Source: Ephemerocybe angulata (taxonomy: Eukaryota > Basidiomycota > Agaricomycetes > Agaricales > Psathyrellaceae). Taken from it: 64,000 bases of DNA. Both the position numbers and the translations under genes were made by a program. The notes beneath the pieces were generated by a model. The model was not told where the DNA came from and did no database searches. It worked only from the letters and a program-made list of their open reading frames with translations. The DNA is taken from NCBI GenBank assembly GCA_013368325.1, contig JAACJK010000059.1, positions 620,001-684,000 of the forward strand, in the 5' to 3' direction. Shown piece by piece: positions 57,515 to 64,000 of this stretch (position 1 is its first letter; each line of letters starts with the position of its first letter).

Positions 57515-60500
57515 ATGGTTGCTGGTTTCCGACACTCCACGCCTGGACCGTCCGACCAATACAACCAGCTACATGAATACGAGCTAACGGCCACCGGGAA
57601 CTTGTATAACTCTGTGCCAGAACCGGGGAAGAAGTACACCGACGGAAGTTCCATAGATTGGCTCCAGGAGGAGGCGGCTGAGCGAGAACGCAGCCATGCA
57701 CTACACTCTCAAGCTGGTGTGCGCGGGGCGCTGCTACCAGCGCTCGACTCTGCGCGGATGTGGATCGTCGTGATTGCTACTGGCATTGGCATCGGCCTTG
57801 CTGGTGCATGGTTAGACGTTCTGGTCAAATGGTGCGTCGTCCACCACTTCAAACTTGAAATGCATATGGACTCTGACTGACCCGCAACAGGCTAGGCGAC
57901 ATCCGTGAAGGTCGCTGCGCTTATGGCTTCTTCTACAACTCCGTAGCTTGCTGTTCTGGTTTAGATGGTAACTTAGCCTTGTCATCGGCCATGTCAACAA
58001 TCTGACAGAATCCTTCCAGCTGGTGAATTCTGCGTCGAATGGCAAACCTGGAGTCAATACTTCCACATTAAATCAATGTTCGCTTCGTCCTTCCTTCAAG
58101 CCTTCGTATATATCTCCTTAGCGGTAAGCGCCCGTCATGCTACGGTTTGACCACCGTATCTGATATTGCCAGGTTATCTTCGGCGGAACCTCTGCTTTTC
58201 TCGTCGAAAATTACGCGCCATAGTGAGCTCATTCCTTTTCACTGAAAGGATCTCTTTCTAATGGTTGTTTAGCGCCTTCCACACAGGAAGTGAGTGGGGA
58301 AAGCTTACTACTATGAATGCATGCTAAACACCCCCAATGCAGTCCCCGAAATTAAGGCTGTGAGTTTCTCCAAGTTCTCATTGTTATCCATAAACTAACT
58401 TATGCGATAAGATTCTGAGCGGCTATGTTTTTGACGCCTTTCTCAGTCCCTGGACCTTACTCATCAAGGCCCTGGGCTTAGCTCTCGCAGTTGCATCAGG
58501 GCTGTCTCTTGGGAAGGAGGTGAGCTTACAACCTCATCGATACGTGCACGCGGTTCGAACTTCTATTAGGGACCCCTTGTCCATGTTGCGTGCTGTATGG
58601 CATACCTCTTTTCTCGCATGTTCAAACAATTCCGGCATAACGAAGGTAAACCTTAACGTTCGTTTGCCCGTTTGGTCTACGCAACATACTAAATGACATC
58701 TAGCTTCTAAGCGCCGCGTTCTTGCCGCTGCCGCAGCTGCGGGTGTTTCTGTTGCTTTCGGCAGTCCTCTCGGCGGGGTCCTTTTCGGTCTTGAAGGTGA
58801 ATTGCTGGACGTCGTTCTTTCTACCAAAGCTTGTCTTATCTCTATCTAGAACTGGACGCCTTCGCCAGTGAAACAGATGTCATGTGGCAAGGCTTCGTAG
58901 CTTCTGCCATCGCCGCCGTGGCTCTCCAATGGGTCAATCCTTTTGGCACAGCTAAACTTGTCTTGTTCCAGGCATGCTATCTTAACTTTCCCTCGGTAGT
59001 TGCCATCTAATATGTGCTAGGTTACTGCGCTCAGTGACACATGGCGAGCCTTCGAACTGGTGATTCCTTTTCGGTTTATCATCGTCTAACCACGCTGACA
59101 CCTTCTAGATTCCCTGGATATCTTTGGGCGTCATTGGGGTCGGTGTTCCTCGTTCAACGCATCTTCGATTCTAAAAACTGTCACAGGGTGTACTAGGCTC
59201 TCTGATCATCCGCCTCAATGTTGAGATCGCAATTTATCGACGCCAGAGTGCCGTTGGCGAATGGCCTGTCCTGGAGGTCGTGTTTGCCAGTGGCGTAACC
59301 GCTGCGTTGAGCTACCTGGTATGTCCCATACTTATCTTGACGTTGCATCGCGTTGATCGCCAATCCAGGTCGTATTTGGGAGGTGTGAATACTTTTATCC
59401 TGCTCCACAATACATTTAACTTTGCCACCTTGCAGAGTTCAAACATCGGAACTTGTGGCGAACCTATTCCAAGAATGCGATCCAACCAAAGGAGACTACC
59501 ACGGGCTTTGCAAGTAAGGAAACCCTTTCCCGTCACTTATAGACACTTACAGCAAGTACAGCCCGAATGCCACCAAGGAGAATATTTTTCTGCTCGTTTT
59601 GACCGCCTTCATCAAGGTCGTTCTAACAGCATGGACGTTTGGCATGATGGTCAGGTTACCTTCGAAAATACATGGACCTAGGAAAGAAACTAATTACACC
59701 CTTCTCTAGGTGCCAGCGGGTATCTTCCTACCAACAATCGGTATCGGCGCCTGCCTAGGAAGAGCCGTGGGCTTGGTCATGTAGGCGTTTCACCGGCGCT
59801 GCTTTGTATCGGACTAAAGATCAAGTTAGGCAGAGCATATACCGTTCGCATCCAACCGCCTGGTTTTTCCAATCGTGCCCTCCTGATCCGTCCGTTCGGT
59901 GCATCTCGCCCGGTTTCTATGCAATCATCGGTGCGGCCTCGATGTTGGGTGGTGTAACCCGAATGACCAGTCAGTGTTGTGCTTCTTTCATTTCCGAGAG
60001 TCTCTCTGACGTCTCTCTCTACAGTCTCTCTGGTGGTTATACTCTTTGAGGTATGTTCTTCCGAGCGCTCGCGATCGCAGGGCTATTTTAACACACATTC
60101 TCATAGCTGACTGGAGCTTTGTCTCACGTCTTGCCTATCATGATCTCTGTCATGACAGCGAAATGGGTAGGTGACGCCCTCGGAAAGGATGGTATTTACA
60201 CCGTGTGGATTGCGATGAGGAGATACCCGTGGCTTCCCCCTGTCCACTATCGTGATCAAGGGGAAACGGCCGCCCATGTTATGCGCAGTGTATCCGACCT
60301 TGTTGTTATCAAGGACGGTGTTACAACAGTTCGAGAGCTTCTCGATACTCTTCGTCAGCACGATTATCACGGCTTCCCCGTCATCGATAAGCATGGCGAA
60401 TATGTCGGGTATACTACCAGAGATTCACTCCAACTTGCAATTGGTACGTGTTTCTGTCTATTTATAAAACGGCATGCCGCCCGCTCTTCCTCTTCTCTTG

Positions 60501-60948
60501 CGGCTGAACGTTCGCTCATGTTTCTCTTACCACCGCCTGGCTCCTCAGACGAAATTCATTTTACCGAAGGGGCGTATGGGTTAGAAGACAAGATTTGCAC
60601 ATTCTCAAAGAACTACATGCTCGTGTCTGCCTCAAATCGGATAGACATGTCCTCAACCCTAGAAACGACCATTATACAGCTCCGAAAGGAGGTCTCGCAA
60701 GAGATGCTCGTCAGCATGTTCCAAAAAATGGTACGTACGCGCTAGACAACTAAACATCATATACCATCGTACCCTCCCTAACCCCCACTCTTCTCTCTCT
60801 CTCTCTCTATTCATAGAACCCACGCCAAATCATTTTCACGCATGCGGGAAAACTGACAGGGATGGTCACCAAACGCGACATTGTCGATCTACTAACACAA
60901 CACTTCCCGCACGCTGCTTCCCTTGCCCGGGAGCCGCCGCCCACCTGA
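57515..60948 (+). CDS. CLC-family chloride channel / Cl-/H+ antiporter with CBS domains
   Basis: Endomembrane chloride transporter, like yeast Gef1. Start [20 protein letters not shown] (aaATGG). Acidic N-terminus, then span [20 protein letters not shown], and many small exons giving [80 protein letters not shown] (the GKEGPxxH ion-path motif; its Glu is the gating glutamate of antiporters), [98 protein letters not shown] and [20 protein letters not shown]. Two CBS domains follow ([38 protein letters not shown]). Roughly 20 exons; junctions at 59780-59850 are tentative. Confidence 0.9.
60790..60808 (+). repeat. CT dinucleotide microsatellite inside a CLC intron
   Basis: ttctctctctctctctctat within the last intron (about 60735-60816), directly before the acceptor tcatag. 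It doubles as the polypyrimidine tract. Confidence 0.75.
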
Positions 60949-61568
60949 TCGATGGGATACCCCTGCCTGTAACGCACCGGCAGTGTCTCCTTGTCATACT
61001 TACTAGTTACGTTTGGTTCTTTTCGCTTCTACACACGTATCGGCGACCGCATCCCAGATATTTATAGAGCCTACCTAAATGCCATCATGGTTCCCGTTGA
61101 TGTGCGAGACCTATGGAACTCGAACCATGGATGAAATCAGCAAGAGGGCTCCAGGTACTTCCTTGAGTTTACCTTGTCCAATCTTAGGTTCCTGGCAGCA
61201 CGTTCCTGTTGCTACTGTTGTCGATGAAGAGAAATGACCGAAAGCATTCTTGGATCTATGAAAATACATTGAAATAAACACCATAATTCCCAGAGAGAGA
61301 GAGTTAAAATATGGTATGCACATTGGTGCTGATACAAAGGATACAACCAAGAGAAGAGTTAAGGAAATAGGTAGTAAGAGAGATGCGCGGTTCCTCTGCC
61401 CGCGTTTAGATATCACGGCGCGAACGTCATACAGTTGGAATGGGAATAAAGGAATGCATGTCGATGGATGAAGAGATAGAGGAGAAAGAGAAAAAGAGAT
61501 AAGCATGGAATTTTATGACCGAAACCCAATGACCATTGAGATTACTGACACCACTCATCGAGATACCC
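60949..61568. terminator. Convergent 3' flanks of CLC and DUF2408 genes
   Basis: About 620 bases between the two stop codons, with no supported gene. Contains purine-rich stretches (agagagagagtt near 61295; gaagagatagaggagaaaga near 61469). Poly(A) sites of both genes are expected here. Confidence 0.5.
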
Positions 61569-63740
61569 TTAGGCGTCGTCGTCTGAGTACTCGTCCTCTT
61601 CGTCGTCATCCTCAAACTCCGTCTCGCCCTCGTCCATCGCTTCTTTCAGCTGTGAGTCAAAACGAAGAAGCGTTAGGGGGCGAATTATGCTAAAAGAGAG
61701 GAACCAGAGAATGGGACGTACCATTTCTACGAGCTCATGGCATTCATTAAGATTCGCCATAATAATCCCTTGCCCTTCGGGGATCGACCCGTCCGCTCCG
61801 ACAAATCGGCCGTCTTTGCGCATGGAGTCGATTTGGAACAGAGCCAGCTGATACTGAACGAGGGTAATAGGAAGTTAGCGCAGATTGAGATAAACATTTT
61901 TGCCGGACGTACGGGGTAGAGATCGCGTGCATTGAACGGGCCCCCATACTTCAGAACCTCGTTCAAACACTTTTTGACGGTGTTTAGCTTGTTAGCCTAA
62001 GAGGTATAGTGTGAGCTTGATCTCCATGACTGGTCCAAACGGTGAATCGCTTACCACGGGCATGAGCTCCTCCGAGACGGGCTCGCTGCAAGACAGCAGC
62101 CTGTAGATGAGACCGTAGCATCTCCTCAGTAAGTAGAGGAGCACCTGTGCGTCCATATCAGCGACCACCCAAGTGGAGGTAAGCAACACCTACATATTGG
62201 CCATCTGGCCTATTCCCCTCCGAGTCCACGAACTTCCCATCCACACGCATCTTGTCGATCTCCTGGAGGCTTAGTGAGTAGTTCCAGAGATCGGTCTCTC
62301 GTAGCGTCCATCGATGGGTCAAGACAAGGCTCTCCAGCTCAGACCGAATGTCGCTTAGTCGGTCATAGATAGGTTTGAGGGATGTCGCGACGTTCTTCGA
62401 GTCTTCGTGTGCCTTGATCTCTTGAGCAATGTCGAAGCACTCTTCCAAAAGACCGGAGCATATGGCTTGTGACGCCGGGACTACACCACTTGGGCCCAGA
62501 AATTTGCCGTCCACGCGCTCTCTGCTTCGGACGGAGAGTGAGCAAGTTTTGACGCGGCGAAAGGGGAGGCGCGATAGGAATTTTGAGATGAACATAGAGG
62601 GGAAACAGGGGGATGGACAAGGTCAGTAAGATTGCTTCGCAGCTGGAGGTCATATACTCCAAGGGAAGGCAATGTAACAGACTTGATGAAACGGGAGAAG
62701 TACTCAACGAATCGATATTTCGGAGCTCTTCCTGAAGCGGTTTTAACTCGGCCTTCTGGGAGCCCTCCTTTGCAGCGAGAGCGACCAACTGTCTCCGAAT
62801 CGAGATCAACCTTTGGTGAACGGGGACCAACTCTGGGGAAATGACTGATAGGGATTCGAGTAGCTGCTGCACGATCGCATCTGTTTGCGCAAACAAGGTC
62901 ATCAGAACCAGAATCTTGGACTATTCAGGTATACACGCACCACACTCGTTGAGTTGCCGTTCTAGTAACTTTGTCAAGGCTTTAGGGTGCTTTCCTGCCT
63001 CGGCATCGCGCATAACAATATCCCGCAGCTCCGCCAAACGCCTCCGGAAAGGGACCAGGTCGCCTTCATTGTAAACGGCCGACTCATTCATATGATTAAG
63101 GATTTGCTATTGCAGAGGATGGAGGGTCAGTCAAAGATTCCTGCTTCAAATTCATGGAAATAAGAAAGATAAGGCCGACGCTCCTTAGAAAAGGCGGTCT
63201 CCACTGTGCACTCCGGTCTGGCGAAGGAGGTGCACAGTTCCTTCGGGAGGAACTTGTACTAACCCGCATTGACGCTATCTGACTGTAAGCCGCAAGGGTG
63301 TCCTTTGTTTTCCCGATGGTCAAGTAAAACAGGGAGAGCAAGGCAAAGACATCCGCAAGAGTCGTGTCCAATCGGTTATTGTATGCAGTTCCGTCATCTC
63401 TGACAGCGTTTAGTTTCTGAACTGAAGGGGAAGCGTGAGGATGAGAGATGCAATCCCTGTTAAGCAAAAGCGAACCGACCTTGCTTCACAACCCCCTGGT
63501 ATAGAGAATTAACGTCTGAGGCCTTTATGAACTCGCCCCTGTCCTTCTTGAGCGCTGTAAGTCTATTTCTGATGCTGCAAAGGGGTCAAAGGGGTTCAAA
63601 GGGGCACGGTAGTGTGGCTAGCTGTGGGGTACGAACTTGACGAGAGCCTCGAGGATAGGCAGTTCTGTAAGAGGTTAGCGCTGCAGTATTATTGGGCGTT
63701 TAACTGGGGCCTGACCTTCCTGAGGAACTGGATCGGGCAT
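61569..63740 (-). CDS. DUF2408/UPF0662 fungal protein
   Basis: Conserved fungal cytoplasmic protein of unknown function (UPF0662, one in fission yeast). Start MPDPVPQEELPILEALVKLT (ATG 63738-63740), reached by introns at about 63666-63715 and 63565-63640. The body is mostly helical: LTALKKDRGEFIKASDVNSL, IQKLNAVRDDGTAYNNRLDT then VFALLSLFYLTIGKTKDTLA, DAIVQQLLESLSVISPELVP, QRLISIRRQLVALAAKEGSQ, ERVDGKFLGPSGVVPASQAI, LKPIYDRLSDIRSELESLVL, QEIDKMRVDGKFVDSEGNRP, DSMRKDGRFVGADGSIPEGQ. Three copies of a short VDGKF(L/V)...G....P.(S/D/E)GQ turn recur between helix pairs. The tail is acidic (FEDDDEEDEYSDDDA). About nine exons. Family assignment is by overall pattern. Confidence 0.78.
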
Positions 63741-64000
63741 AATGAAGGATGGGGTACGCAGCAAGGTATGTCGGCCGCGGTCCCAAGCCGAATCGATGAA
63801 GTGATTCAATCGTTCCCACGGTTATCGCATGATTGGGCGCTAAACCACACAACGGCGACGGCTGTTAGGAGCTTTGCCAACGTTCTGGATGCGTCGATAA
63901 CATGAGCCAGGCCACTTGGTAGTAGAGAGGTAGCGGGATCGTCGAATACCGGACTTGGAGTAGGCGTGACGGGTTCGCATCCAAGCGTACCCACTGCGTG
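63741..64000. other. Upstream flank of the DUF2408 gene
   Basis: The last 260 bases lie 5' of the leftward DUF2408 start and probably hold its promoter. An uninterrupted leftward frame (63806-63994) has no recognisable domain and no ATG-linked continuation, so I do not call a gene. Confidence 0.4.

Noticed and set aside
63806..63994. Leftward frame at the window edge as an N-terminal exon of the DUF2408 gene
   Set aside because: ATG 63740 already gives a proper start that splices cleanly, and an in-frame stop separates the two.

Overview
The window is nuclear DNA of a filamentous basidiomycete, most likely a mushroom-forming Agaricomycete. Genes are dense and on both strands. Almost all are split by 50-60 base GT-AG introns, often with CTAAC/CTAAT/CTGAT-type branch sites. 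The gene content (fungal complex I NUXM subunit, fungal UMTA-type methyltransferase, DUF2408, Erv1, Zrt-type ZIP) is fungal and ends in ordinary housekeeping functions. No rRNA, tRNA, transposon or CRISPR array was recognised. The sequence does not name a species.

Layout. 0-14.3 kb: 3' end of a proline-biosynthesis gene (PRO1), a NASP/SHNi-TPR histone chaperone, an AP180/ANTH clathrin adaptor, a GH47 alpha-mannosidase, glycerol kinase and the Dbp9-type DEAD-box helicase. 14.6-26.0 kb: three co-oriented RBR (RING-IBR-RING2) E3 ubiquitin ligase paralogues, with an F-box-like gene between the first and second. 26.9-42.0 kb: ZNHIT2-like zinc finger, ZIP zinc transporter, Erv1 sulfhydryl oxidase, a second GH47 mannosidase, a Gfo/Idh/MocA oxidoreductase, OHCU decarboxylase (urate degradation), a J-domain protein, CDK7/Kin28 and a membrane-anchored short-chain dehydrogenase. 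42.0-44.6 kb: no convincing protein gene, but a fourfold tandem repeat of about 200 bases in which every copy carries a complete short intron. 44.6-63.7 kb: a large methyltransferase with repeated VTPWE motifs, a RanBP2-zinc-finger nucleoporin-like protein, complex I NUXM, a DHHC palmitoyltransferase, a dual-specificity phosphatase, Mediator MED4, a CLC chloride channel/antiporter and a DUF2408 protein.

The most unusual part is the RBR array. All three predicted proteins share an N-terminal region with a Cys-box followed by an Asp-x-His-type box (resembling a papain-like peptidase layout), a disordered middle, a C-terminal RBR module, and end in a CaaX-like tetrapeptide (CAIQ, CNIQ, CSIQ) that predicts farnesylation. 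The copies differ: the first has lost the His of the Asp-x-His box and the second has an altered RING2. This looks like a diversifying family of membrane-anchored E3 ligases fused to a peptidase-like domain; the peptidase assignment is inference. Exon boundaries throughout were placed by hand from splice signals and reading frame, so individual junctions may be off.
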